The notes: generated from the letters alone by a model not told the origin. Counted from the first letter of the stretch, positions 47,003-55,553 are shown. The stretch is 64,000 bases of DNA from Maribacter orientalis (GCF_900109345.1 NZ_FNZN01000003.1:248001-312000); one strand, 5' to 3'. A program made the numbers and translations.

Positions 47003-47368
47003 TTTTTATCCTTGTGTAGCAATGATACATTTGAAGAAATGCAATACATGGAAATATGTATTTCGGAAATAGTCAAAAAAACTCTTTGTTGAATTTTTCT
47101 TTGGACTTTACATTATTTTAAAAGCCTGTTGTTGAATTTTTCTTTCCGGAGAAGTGTTTAGAGTTAAGGTATACTACCGGATTTAGGATGTAAAATAGAT
47201 GTGAAAGCTCATTTTTAGAATGAGTATCGTCATTTAGGCTACTTAATAGATTTTACTACAAAATCTGATAAGAATTTATTGGTATGGTTAAAACAACTAT
47301 CCAGATACAATGCCAAAAATGCAAAATGAAGAATACGAAATGTAAGAAGTATAAATTGATGTAACGCC
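47003..47368 (+). other. Long leader of the kinase operon with direct repeats and hairpins
   Basis: No gene seen. A 17-base direct repeat TTGTTGAATTTTTCTTT occurs at 47086..47102 and 47129..47145. Small hairpins include CTCATT/AATGAG (about 47208-47224) and AGATTTT/AAAATCT (about 47248-47266). An 11-codon frame (MPKMQNEEYEM) starts near 47310. The region could be a regulatory 5' UTR or carry a small RNA. Confidence 0.45.
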
Positions 47369-50300
47369 ATGAACCGATTAAAAGAAAAAGATAATAGGAA
47401 ACAAAAAGTAACTGAAGCTTCCATATATCAAGCCATTTTTGACTCTTCTTTAGCAGGTTTGTTCGTGCTTGATGCAGAGGGTAACATTCTTAAAGTAAAT
47501 GCTAAGAGTGAGCGTATGTTCGGTTATAAAAAAGGAGCATTACTAAATAAAAATATCGAGATCATCTTTCCAAAGAGATTTAAAAAAGAGATAGAATTCT
47601 TCATAAAAAATCCGCCCTCAGACCCAATACAGATTTTAGGTTTAGATAAAAATGGGGTAGAATTTGCAATTGATTTTAGAATGGTTAGAACAGTTGTCGA
47701 AGACCAAACAATTTCAGCTGTTTATTGTAAGAACGCCGATCTTGCCGTTTTTGAAAGCGACAGAAAACTCAGAACACTAGTCGCAAACGCACCTGGTATT
47801 GTATACCGATGCAAAACGGATAAACTCTGGACAATGGAATTCCTTAGCAACGCCTGTGAATCGATCAGTGGGTATGTACCAGAACAATTTTATGAACGAG
47901 GTAATTTAAGTTGGGGTACACTCATTCATACCAATGATAGGGGAGAGGTCAATAATGAAAGGAGAAAAGCCATATCAAAGAAAGAATCGTATCAAATTTG
48001 CTATCGAATTACAACAGCCACCAACAAATTAAAATGGATATTGGAAATTGGGTCTTGTGTAGAAAATCAATTAGGAAAGGTTGATTTTCTAGAGGGCTTT
48101 ATGCAAGATGTTACCAACCAAAAAGAAGCTGAAATTTCACTTACCAAAGAGAAGGAATTGCTTTATAAATATTTAGAAACTGCCGCATCGATTTTTCTGG
48201 TTATTAATATTGACCATAAAATCACCATGGTAAACCGTAAAGCGTGCGAGGTACTTGGTTATGAGGCTAAGGAGATGGTAGGTAAGAATTGGTTTAACCA
48301 CTATATTCCCAAAAGTCAAAGAAAAGATTTGGCCCAATTTTTCGACCTTATGACTAAAGGCAAGTTAGAACCACCTGATTTCAAAGAGAATTGGGTGATT
48401 GCCAAAGGAAATATAAGAAAGTTAATTCGTTGGCGAAATGCTTTATTGAAAGATGAAAATGGTATGGTGACCGGTTTGATCAGTTCAGGTATCGACGTTA
48501 CGGAACAAGTAAATGCGGAAAGGGAATTGCGCGCTAGTGTGAATAAAAATAAAGCTATTATTGAGGCTTTGCCCGATGTTTTGACTGTTCACGATAAAAA
48601 AGGAACAGTTTTGGAAATACATGTTCCCGACGAATCATATCTCGTTGCCCCAATAGCGGAAATCGAAGGCAAAAATATAAAAGACCTTCTTCCTAAAGAA
48701 TTGGGGGACCAGCTGAAAAATATAACACAAACAGTACTCCGTAACCAAAAAATGGAAACATTGGAAGTAACGGCACCAGTTGCTAACGGAACGGTCGATT
48801 ATGAATGTCGGTTCGTGCCATTCAACAAAAATCAAGTGTTGACGATTGCTCGAAATATTTCAAAAACAAAGGAAATTCAAAAGATGTTACATCTAAGAAA
48901 CAAAGCACTGGATGCAGCAGGAAATGGTATCATCATCGTTGATGCACAACAACCAGATATGCCCATAATTTATTGTAACAATGCATTTACTGAAATAACG
49001 GGTTATAATCGCGAAGAAGTTCTTGGTGTCAATTGTAAGTTTTTACAGAACGACGATAGAGACCAAGAGGCTATTGTTACCATGGTAAAAGCGATTCAAA
49101 AAGGGGAAGCAAGTCGGGTGTTTTTACGAAATTATCGCAAAGATGGCTCCCTGTTTTGGAACGATTTAAGTATAACCCCCTTATTTAATGAAAATCAAAT
49201 ATTAACCCATTTTATTGGGGTACAGAATGATGTTACCGAAATACATAATGCAAAAAATCAGTTAGAACAATATGCGAATAAACTTGAGGAGAAAGTAGCA
49301 AATCGTACCAAAGAAATTGAAGCTACCGTGCAAAAATTGGTCGAGAACAATCTCATTCTTGAAGATCAAATTCAAGAGACTAAACTAGCAGAAAGTGAGG
49401 CACAAAGAAGCCAAGCTCAATTTAACGCCATTGCCGAAAATTTTCCTAATGGGTTTATTGTGGTCTTCAATGCCGATTGTGAACTCGTTTACCTAGAAGG
49501 GGAAGAATTGAAAAGGATGAACCTTAATAAAGCTGATTTTGAAGGAAAACATATTGATGAAATTTCAATTTTTTCAAAAAGACAGATTGAGCAGGTTAAA
49601 CAAGATCTAATTAAAACTATAGCTGGTAATAGTATTTCCTTTGAGGTAGAGTTCGGTGACTTTTGTTATGCCGTAAATACCACACCATTAAAGTCCGAAG
49701 AAAATATCGTCTGGGCGCTTTTTGTGTATAACAACATCACAGAACAAAAGAACGTTCAAGAAAAATTAGCCAAGGCACTAAAGGAAGAACAAGAACTTAA
49801 TGAATTAAAATCGCGCTTTATATCAATGGCCTCTCATGAGTTTCGAACGCCACTAAGTGCTATTCTTTCTTCAGCAATTTTAATTGGAAAGCAAAACGAA
49901 CCCGGTATGGAAGAACGACGTGAAAAACATGTTTCCCGTATTCGTAATCATGTAAAACATTTGGTCGTTATATTAAATGATTTTCTTTCGTTGAGTAAAT
50001 TGGAAGAAGGTAAGGTAGATGCAAAGCCACAGTATTTTGATTTAATTGAGTACTGCAAAATTGTTATTGATGAAATGGAGTCAACAAAAAAGAAAGGTCA
50101 GGTTATTAAATTTAATCATACATCTGCGGAAATACCTGTTTTTTTAGACCCAAAACTATTGAGCCATATTTTAATCAATCTCTTGTCAAATGCTTTAAAA
50201 TATTCAGAAGAAGGTAACGATGTGGTTATGGAAATTCAACAGGCAGATGAAGCTGTATTATTTAAGATTATAGACAATGGAATAGGCATACCTGAAAAGG

Positions 50301-50506
50301 ACCAAAAGAATTTGTTTGATCGTTTTTTTCGTGCCGAGAACGCAACAAATATTAGTGGTACAGGCCTTGGGCTTCATATAGTTAAACACTATGCAGAGTT
50401 GATGCGAGGCACTGTAAAATTCAAAAGTAAAACCGGTAACGGAAGCACCTTTACCGTTCAACTTCCCCAAAAATTATATGAACATGAAAAAAATATTATT
50501 AATTGA
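47369..50506 (+). CDS. Multi-PAS/LOV hybrid-sensor histidine kinase
   Basis: 1045 residues, cytoplasmic, no membrane segment. PAS-type domains lie at about 18-130, 135-255, 265-380, 385-500, 510-635 and 680-790, then a coiled coil, HisKA with His823 (ASHEFRTPLS) and HATPase (NALKYSEEG, DNGIGIP, GTGLGLHIVKHY). The fifth PAS is a LOV domain: GVNCKFLQNDDRDQ has the photoactive cysteine (Cys556), and the flavin contacts lie in RNYRKDGSLFWND and GVQNDVTE. Blue-light sensing is therefore likely. The other PAS domains could add redox or ligand signals. Its end overlaps the REC-CRP gene by 29 bases, so the two are coupled. Confidence 0.93.
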   Translation: MNRLKEKDNRKQKVTEASIYQAIFDSSLAGLFVLDAEGNILKVNAKSERMFGYKKGALLNKNIEIIFPKRFKKEIEFFIKNPPSDPIQILGLDKNGVEFAIDFRMVRTVVEDQTISAVYCKNADLAVFESDRKLRTLVANAPGIVYRCKTDKLWTMEFLSNACESISGYVPEQFYERGNLSWGTLIHTNDRGEVNNERRKAISKKESYQICYRITTATNKLKWILEIGSCVENQLGKVDFLEGFMQDVTNQKEAEISLTKEKELLYKYLETAASIFLVINIDHKITMVNRKACEVLGYEAKEMVGKNWFNHYIPKSQRKDLAQFFDLMTKGKLEPPDFKENWVIAKGNIRKLIRWRNALLKDENGMVTGLISSGIDVTEQVNAERELRASVNKNKAIIEALPDVLTVHDKKGTVLEIHVPDESYLVAPIAEIEGKNIKDLLPKELGDQLKNITQTVLRNQKMETLEVTAPVANGTVDYECRFVPFNKNQVLTIARNISKTKEIQKMLHLRNKALDAAGNGIIIVDAQQPDMPIIYCNNAFTEITGYNREEVLGVNCKFLQNDDRDQEAIVTMVKAIQKGEASRVFLRNYRKDGSLFWNDLSITPLFNENQILTHFIGVQNDVTEIHNAKNQLEQYANKLEEKVANRTKEIEATVQKLVENNLILEDQIQETKLAESEAQRSQAQFNAIAENFPNGFIVVFNADCELVYLEGEELKRMNLNKADFEGKHIDEISIFSKRQIEQVKQDLIKTIAGNSISFEVEFGDFCYAVNTTPLKSEENIVWALFVYNNITEQKNVQEKLAKALKEEQELNELKSRFISMASHEFRTPLSAILSSAILIGKQNEPGMEERREKHVSRIRNHVKHLVVILNDFLSLSKLEEGKVDAKPQYFDLIEYCKIVIDEMESTKKKGQVIKFNHTSAEIPVFLDPKLLSHILINLLSNALKYSEEGNDVVMEIQQADEAVLFKIIDNGIGIPEKDQKNLFDRFFRAENATNISGTGLGLHIVKHYAELMRGTVKFKSKTGNGSTFTVQLPQKLYEHEKNIIN

Positions 50507-51551
50507 GGACAACGAAGATGTTCGTGAAAATACAGCAGAAATATTAGAACTAGCCAATTACCACGTAGTTACTGCTGAAAATGGTAAAATAGGAATAGAA
50601 AAAACGAAGGAATTCATACCCGATTTAGTGCTTTGTGATATCATGATGCCACTAATGGATGGGTTTGAAGTACTACGAGCTTTTGAAAAAGATAGTAGTA
50701 TGGCCAGTACACCCTTTATTTTTCTAACGGCAAAGACAGATAGGTCAGATATGCGCATGGGTATGAACCTAGGTGCCGATGACTATCTAACAAAACCATT
50801 TGAGGAACATGAATTGTTGGAAGCAATTTCCTGTCGCCTAAATAAGCACGAAAACTTAAAAAAAGAAATCATTAAAAATTTGGAAGGTATCAATACCTTT
50901 TTGGATGAGGTTTCTGAATATGAAGATATGCAAGGCCTTTCTAAAAGCCATAGTCTGAAGTCTTATGACAAAAAAGAGATTATCTTTTGGGAAGGGGAAA
51001 ATGCACATTCACTTTTTTTCATTGAAAGTGGAAACGTAAAAACCTATAAAGGTACCGAGTCTGGTAAAGAATTGGTTACAGGGTTATATGGACCTGGCGA
51101 TTTTGTCGGACAATTATCACTATTACACGCTGCAGGTACATACGTAGAAAATGCGGTTATTTTGCAAGATGCACAACTTTGTGCCATACCTAAGGCCGAT
51201 TTTATAAAATTACTTTATGCTAACCCAATGGTCTCTCAGAAGTTTATTTCTCTAATTTCTAATAACTTAATCAACGTTCAGTCGCATTTAGTAGATATGG
51301 CCTTTGCTACGGTACGACAACGTGTGGCCAAAGCACTATTGGAACTATACGAGAAAGGACTTATTAAAGATAAACCGAATGAAGGTATGTCAATTCCTCG
51401 TGAAGATTTTGCAGGTATGATCGGCACGGCCACTGAAACTGCCATTCGCACACTTTCCGATTTTAAAGATGAAGGTTTGATTACTACAGATCGAGGTCGA
51501 AGAATTATTATTCTAGATAAAGAAGAATTACTACATATTGCAGATTTTTAA
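50478..51551 (+). CDS. Response regulator fused to a CRP/FNR-type DNA-binding protein
   Basis: 357 residues. The receiver is at 1-125 (IEDNEDVREN, phospho-acceptor Asp54 in LCDIMMP, FLTAKT, TKPFEE). A linker precedes the cNMP-type beta barrel at about 155-265 (KEIIFWEGENAHSLFFIESG, GDFVGQLSLL) and the winged HTH at about 285-350, with recognition helix GTATETAIRTLSDFKDEG. No N-terminal cysteine cluster as in oxygen-sensing FNR is visible. It should bind FNR/CRP-like palindromes when phosphorylated and is the best candidate for binding the 26 boxes. The internal Met3 is an alternative start. Confidence 0.92.
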   Translation: MNMKKILLIEDNEDVRENTAEILELANYHVVTAENGKIGIEKTKEFIPDLVLCDIMMPLMDGFEVLRAFEKDSSMASTPFIFLTAKTDRSDMRMGMNLGADDYLTKPFEEHELLEAISCRLNKHENLKKEIIKNLEGINTFLDEVSEYEDMQGLSKSHSLKSYDKKEIIFWEGENAHSLFFIESGNVKTYKGTESGKELVTGLYGPGDFVGQLSLLHAAGTYVENAVILQDAQLCAIPKADFIKLLYANPMVSQKFISLISNNLINVQSHLVDMAFATVRQRVAKALLELYEKGLIKDKPNEGMSIPREDFAGMIGTATETAIRTLSDFKDEGLITTDRGRRIIILDKEELLHIADF

Positions 51552-51623
51552 ATAGTAGGTAATAATAGTACTTTATCATTTTTAAATTCTACTCAAAAAC
51601 AACTTTGGAAAATGCTTTTGAAA

Positions 51624-51635
51624 TGACTTGAATCA
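51624..51635 (+). promoter_or_regulatory. CRP/FNR-type box (TGACTTGAATCA)
   Basis: Followed after 23 bases on the plus strand by TAAATTAG (51659..51666), then the gene at 51715 after a leader of about 45 bases. Confidence 0.75.
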
Positions 51636-51714
51636 TAACTAAAAGGTTTGGACTTGTTTAAATTAGCCATAGTGGAACGTGTTTATCTACATCTATTACA
51701 AACCTTCCTAAGTC

Positions 51715-52197
51715 ATGAAAACAATACAGTTAAAACAGGATTCACGGCACTTTTTGATTAAAAGTTATCGAAAGCTGCCACAGCTTAAAGAGGAAATTCT
51801 AGAATTAAGTAATACTACATCGGTGAAACTACAGATGTCCATTTTAGGAAAATTAGGACAAGATTGGGTATTGAACAATAAACAAACCAAATTAGCCCAA
51901 ATAGAATTAACTTACTATTTGAAAGGTGTGTTGGAAGCAAAATCTGATTTTGCAATTTTTTGTAACCCTGAAATAGGTACGCTATTCATAACAGGATTTC
52001 TACTTCCCCAGTTTTTGCTCAACATGAATGGAACATTGTTAGGAGAAATGTCTTCTGGGCCATATGGTATTCTAAGGGGTCTTGGCATCACCGAAAATAA
52101 AGCAGCCAAATATTTAAAAGATTTGAACGAGAAGGGTTTTCTTCTGATCTTAAGAGTTTATGATCATGAATTGAAAATCATAAAAGAGTTACTTTAG
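51715..52197 (+). CDS. Hypothetical protein with a YflT/DUF1269-like glycine-rich segment
   Basis: 160 residues, no signal peptide. The first 100 residues are helical and lysine-rich. The C-terminal part (GEMSSGPYGILRGLGITENK, then the AAKYLKDLNEKGFLLIL helix) resembles the end of stress proteins of the YflT/DUF1269 group, with a glycine-rich turn before an amphipathic helix. Family assignment is tentative. It has its own box and lies just after the REC-CRP gene. Confidence 0.6.
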   Translation: MKTIQLKQDSRHFLIKSYRKLPQLKEEILELSNTTSVKLQMSILGKLGQDWVLNNKQTKLAQIELTYYLKGVLEAKSDFAIFCNPEIGTLFITGFLLPQFLLNMNGTLLGEMSSGPYGILRGLGITENKAAKYLKDLNEKGFLLILRVYDHELKIIKELL

Positions 52198-52265
52198 TAA
52201 TTAAAACAACAGCTTAATACATTTTACGATAAGTTTTTTAAAGCTCATATTTTATATAGTAAAAA

Positions 52266-52291
52266 AAACAGGAAACCGAGGTCTCCTGTTT
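52266..52291 (-). terminator. Minus-strand terminator-like hairpin
   Basis: AAACAGGA / TCCTGTTT stem around a short loop. On the minus strand it is followed by at least five T's. It lies 69 bases after the plus-strand gene 51715..52197 but has no T-run on that strand. It shares the GAAACCGAGGT core with the terminator at 52452. Confidence 0.6.
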
Positions 52292-52449
52292 CACACGAAA
52301 CGTATGAATTCGTTTATGATGTCAATCGAACTTTTATATCTTTTTATCTCTAAATCGATTCAAAAGTTGATTTTCACACTTACGGTATCATCCGAAACGC
52401 TATGGTTTCTTTTTCCTTACAGAACTAAAAACCAATTTCGTATTTTAAA

Positions 52450-52665
52450 AAGAAACCGAAGTACCAAAGGTACCTCGGTTTCCTAGAAGATGTTCTTCAA
52501 CCCAATCGCCTACTTGTTATGATCCTACTAGAATATATTGCTATAACCGTTCGAGATACAAAAGGTATTGAATTGGTTTTCGTAACCTCTTCTTTTCTTA
52601 CATTTTAGTACGCTTCGCGAATACTAAATCTATATGTTATTTTTTTAAATCAATTTTTAATGATA
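52450..52665 (-). ncRNA. Candidate small RNA under the regulon box
   Basis: The box at 52700 and its -7 element TAACTTAG (52669..52676) point along the minus strand, where no reading frame follows: the first ATG is stopped at once. The deduced RNA starts near 52665. It has a perfect 7-base hairpin, TTTAGTA/TACTAAA (52604..52628), with a self-complementary loop, and ends at a strong terminator (52452..52482), making it about 215 nt. Target and function are unknown. It would be an RNA output of the same regulon. Confidence 0.6.
52452..52482 (-). terminator. Rho-independent terminator of the candidate small RNA
   Basis: A 14-base stem (GAAACCGAGGTACC on the minus strand, with one G-U pair) and 3-base loop, followed on the minus strand by TTTTT. 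On the plus strand no T-run follows, so the direction is minus. Confidence 0.75.
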
Positions 52666-52731
52666 CAGCTAAGTTATATGGTTGTTCTTATAGCTAAAAT
52701 GACCTTGGTCAGTTAGGCTGTTTTTTTATAA
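52492..52731. promoter_or_regulatory. CRP/FNR-type box (TGACCTTGGTCA at 52700..52711) and flanks
   Basis: The box itself is 52700..52711 and is identical to the one at 24673. It lies between two gene ends (plus-strand 52197 and minus-strand 52732) and has no protein gene to serve. Only the minus side has a correctly placed -7 element (52669..52676). Apart from the candidate small RNA, the 534-base gap 52198..52731 holds no gene that I can support. Confidence 0.75.
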
Positions 52732-53400
52732 TTAAACGAACTCAGGGTAAGATTGTACTACAATATCATTTTGTACATGTCGAACACCATTAGCTTTATA
52801 GGCTGTTTTTTCAATCAAATCCCGTTCTTTTAAAGAATGTACTCTACCCTTAAGCTGTACAGTATCGCCATCAACCTGAACTCGAATACCTTTGGCCATT
52901 AAATTGGTAGAACGCTCTAAGGCCTGGGTAATTTGTTCTTCAATATTCTTGGCTTTTGCCACTGGTATTATCTCGATGTTGTTGACGACCCCCTTTACTC
53001 CTAATAAGTTTTGTAAACTGTGTTCGGCCTCTTTTCGTTGATAGTCCCAAGCTACATTGCCTGATAGATATATATAACCATCTTCAACAAAAACCATGAT
53101 GTTTTCTTTGGGTATTTTGGCGTTCCATTCCAAAGCATGTACTGCTGCTTTTGCAATTTCCTTATCGGTCTTTTTAAAATCTTCACCATATTTTACCTCA
53201 ATATCTTCAGCAACCGCTTTGACGCCAATGACCCGCTTCGCAACTTTATTGGCCACGGCTTTTTTGTGGTATTCATTTACAACGCCACTTAGCGTTACAA
53301 CACCATCTTCAACTATGACCCCGATTTGGGTCTCGTCTATGTTGGGCTCAAATACGAGTTCATCTAATATATCTTGTTTTATTTGTGCATCTGATTTCAT
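52732..53400 (-). CDS. Triple-BON-domain protein
   Basis: 222 residues made of three BON domains at about 3-70, 78-147 and 152-220. Each has the glycine pattern of GVVTLSGVV, GYIYLSGNV and DTVQLKGRV. No signal peptide is visible, unlike E. coli OsmY, so it is probably cytoplasmic. BON domains bind phospholipids or other hydrophobic ligands and occur in osmotic-shock proteins. It is closely related to 54885..55553. It has its own box. Confidence 0.92.
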   Translation of the reverse strand: MKSDAQIKQDILDELVFEPNIDETQIGVIVEDGVVTLSGVVNEYHKKAVANKVAKRVIGVKAVAEDIEVKYGEDFKKTDKEIAKAAVHALEWNAKIPKENIMVFVEDGYIYLSGNVAWDYQRKEAEHSLQNLLGVKGVVNNIEIIPVAKAKNIEEQITQALERSTNLMAKGIRVQVDGDTVQLKGRVHSLKERDLIEKTAYKANGVRHVQNDIVVQSYPEFV

Positions 53401-53448
53401 GTAATCTTGATTTTACATAAAATTACTTTAATCAAAAGGCGTTAAAAA

Positions 53449-53460
53449 TGATGCTCGTCA
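53449..53460 (-). promoter_or_regulatory. CRP/FNR-type box (TGATGCTCGTCA)
   Basis: Followed after 23 bases on the minus strand by TAATTTTA (53418..53425), then the BON gene at 53400. Confidence 0.82.
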
Positions 53461-53508
53461 GTTTTAGCACTAATTTATTTCTCTTATTTTTTTAGTGAGA
53501 ATTGATAC

Positions 53509-53520
53509 TGATCTAAATCA
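53509..53520 (+). promoter_or_regulatory. CRP/FNR-type box (TGATCTAAATCA)
   Basis: On the plus strand AACTTTTG (53544..53551) lies at the standard spacing; only the first T of TAnnTTTG is missing. Serves 53581. It is 48 bases from the minus-facing box at 53449, so two separate sites drive two divergent genes here. Confidence 0.75.
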
Positions 53521-53580
53521 TTTGGTGCTTTAAAACTATTTTGAACTTTTGAAGAGTAATAAAATCAAAATAAAATTCAA

Positions 53581-53982
53581 ATGAAAACAGCAACTTCAAA
53601 TACCAAAGCAGCATTATTGTTATTGGGTGCGAGCCTTGATGTTCTACATCAAGAAAGTAGAGAGTGGTTAGAAACTATTGCCTTCTGGAAAGACGAAACC
53701 AAATTCTTCGCAAATTTATTGAATAAAAATAAAAATAAGACATCTGAGTATGCAGATATGTTGAAGAATTTAGACAAAATACATGAAAATCTTTTTGATT
53801 ATTTAGAAGACGATATTAAACAGCATGAGCGCCTTTTATCACATTTAATTAAAGGCCAAAAAGGATTATCTGATATGGACTACCGTGAAAAACACAGAAG
53901 CCTTGGTAAGCGAATGGATTTATTTACGAATGATTTCAGGGAATTCAAAAAAATGGTGTTCGGGTATGTAAAGAAACTCTAA
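53581..53982 (+). CDS. Small helical protein, third member of the paralogous family
   Basis: 133 residues, all-helical, charged, no signal. N-terminal core HQESREWLETIAFWKDETKF and C-terminal core MDYREKHRSLGKRMDLFTND match the two copies at 20637 and 21219 in key His, Trp, Asp-Glu, Tyr and His positions. Function unknown. Likely cotranscribed with 54002..54361 (19-base gap). Confidence 0.75.
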   Translation: MKTATSNTKAALLLLGASLDVLHQESREWLETIAFWKDETKFFANLLNKNKNKTSEYADMLKNLDKIHENLFDYLEDDIKQHERLLSHLIKGQKGLSDMDYREKHRSLGKRMDLFTNDFREFKKMVFGYVKKL

Positions 53983-54001
53983 ATGTTAAAAAACTAAAGC
54001 T

Positions 54002-54361
54002 ATGGAACTGACCGTTTTTATAAAGGATTTTAGACCTGTGGATAACATTGCCCGTTTTATGGATTTTTACTATAGCTTACACATGACGTATTTAGCTAGT
54101 GATCTATTGGAACACGGTCTGTCACCCAAGCAGATTTCAGATGCGGTTATTAAGGCGATAAGTATAGGCAAGGCTTCGGGATTGGAATTGAACCAACATT
54201 TTAGGCCAGTTTTTAGTGGGATCGAAAGACAAATTATAAACGACTGTAAGCTATCTCACTTAGCTTATGGCCTAGTGATGATTAATGCAGATGTAGAACT
54301 TTCGGTCGTAGGCGATTTTCAGGTAAGTTTGCTACAGTCATATTTAATTAATCATAGTTGA
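54002..54361 (+). CDS. Hypothetical protein
   Basis: 119 residues, no signal peptide, mixed alpha helix with a hydrophobic C-terminal part (AYGLVMINADVELSVVGDFQ). I do not recognise the family. It is 19 bases downstream of the small helical protein gene, in the same direction, so it should be coexpressed with it from the box at 53509. Confidence 0.6.
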   Translation: MELTVFIKDFRPVDNIARFMDFYYSLHMTYLASDLLEHGLSPKQISDAVIKAISIGKASGLELNQHFRPVFSGIERQIINDCKLSHLAYGLVMINADVELSVVGDFQVSLLQSYLINHS

Positions 54362-54817
54362 TTAAATATCGATTTCCAAGCCTATTGGGCCATAGTCAGA
54401 ACCAAGTAATTGCGAATATATAGTAACTACTTTTACGTATTCTACTATTGAATTACTAATTAAAAAAAGGTCGTTTCAACAGTCGGTATTGCGTGCCTAA
54501 ACTTGAAAGTGACAGCTTCAATATGGTATGCCAAGATTTACATGTCATAAGCATTATTAAAAGGTGGTCTTCTGCTCAATAGCGTGGTTTATGAGCCCTC
54601 TTTTTTTATTTTCAGAATTAGAATCGATTTGCTATTCGAGCAAATAAGATAGCGTTTTGAGCCCTCTTTTTGTTTGGCCTTTGCTTCTTGTACACATAGC
54701 AATTCAGTATTAAAATTTTCAAGTGATTTAAATGTTTTTAATAACGACCCTAAGACCCAATTTATATTTCATAGAATAATCTTCATACTTTAAATCTTAT
54801 AGAATTTGACACATGCG
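54362..54817. other. Gap with a duplicated segment
   Basis: No convincing gene. An imperfect direct repeat occurs at about 54579-54607 and 54649-54672: both copies have ATAGCG, then a few T/G-rich bases, then GAGCCCTCTTTTT. Origin and function unknown. Confidence 0.45.
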
Positions 54818-54853
54818 AAAAGCCCTTACTTTAGATATAAAGTAAGGGCTTTT
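54818..54853. terminator. Strong bidirectional terminator
   Basis: A perfect 15-base stem (AAAAGCCCTTACTTT and its complement) around a 6-base loop, with T-runs at both ends. It lies 31 bases beyond the stop of the minus-strand BON gene at 54885. It can end that transcript and stop read-through from the plus-strand genes. Confidence 0.88.
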
Positions 54854-54884
54854 TCATCGATATAATACTAAGCTTCCTTAAAGA

Positions 54885-55553
54885 TCATGCATATGTGGGA
54901 TAGTATTGAACTTTAAGTTTGTTAACAACATGAAGTACTCCTGGAGCTCTAAATGCCGCTTTTTCCGCTTCCTCTTTTTCTTTGATTGAGTTTACTTTTC
55001 CACTAAGGGTTACCGTATTACCATCGGTAGAGACCATAATTCCCTTTGCATCAATTCGCGCAGATCTCTCAAAAGCTTCCTCGATGGTGTCTTTTACCAA
55101 TATGGGTTTTACATCTTGTTTAATCGAAATACTATTGGAAACGCCTTTAACACCCACCAAATCTTTTACGGCATTTGTAGCTGAATATTTTTGGTAAGCC
55201 CATTTAACAGCTCCCGAAAGGGACACCCAACCATTTTCTACTTTTACAATAACAGAGTCATTGGGTACCGAAGAATGCCATTCTAAGGCGTCAACAGCGG
55301 CCTTGGCAATTTCTGTATCTGATTTATCCAAACTTGACGGATATTTCACGACGATATCTTCTGCGACCGCTTTTACACCACTCACCCGTTTGGCCGCTTT
55401 TTCAGCTGCTAGTTTTTTAGAATGGCTATCCACTTCGCCGCTTAAGGTAACGACACCTTCGTCAACTGCGACGCCGATTTTGGTTTCATCTATACTAGGT
55501 TCCCATGCCAGTTCGTCTTGTACATCTAGTTTAATTTTCGCATCTGTTTTCAT
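54885..55553 (-). CDS. Triple-BON-domain protein (second copy)
   Basis: 222 residues, the same length and architecture as 52732..53400. The three BON domains are at about 3-70, 78-147 and 152-220, with GVVTLSGEV, GWVSLSGAV and NTVTLSGKV. No signal peptide. The box and -7 element lie far upstream, giving a leader of about 117 bases, unlike most regulon genes. It is ended by the strong terminator at 54818. Confidence 0.92.
   Translation of the reverse strand: MKTDAKIKLDVQDELAWEPSIDETKIGVAVDEGVVTLSGEVDSHSKKLAAEKAAKRVSGVKAVAEDIVVKYPSSLDKSDTEIAKAAVDALEWHSSVPNDSVIVKVENGWVSLSGAVKWAYQKYSATNAVKDLVGVKGVSNSISIKQDVKPILVKDTIEEAFERSARIDAKGIMVSTDGNTVTLSGKVNSIKEKEEAEKAAFRAPGVLHVVNKLKVQYYPTYA

Noticed and set aside
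47086-47145. 17-base direct repeat considered as a CRISPR or transposon signature
   Set aside because: Only two copies, no regular series of spacers, no cas or transposase genes nearby.
47221-47232. TGAGTATCGTCA, a near match to the regulon box closer to the kinase start
   Set aside because: It breaks the Y/R rule of the palindrome and has no -7-like element at the standard distance, whereas the box at 46991 has a perfect one.
52266-52291. Hairpin considered as the terminator of the plus-strand gene at 51715..52197
   Set aside because: The T-run follows only on the minus strand.
52304-52486. 60-codon plus-strand frame in the gap after the YflT-like gene
   Set aside because: It runs through a terminator hairpin, has low-complexity content and no promoter or ribosome site; the gap is better explained by the minus-strand small RNA.
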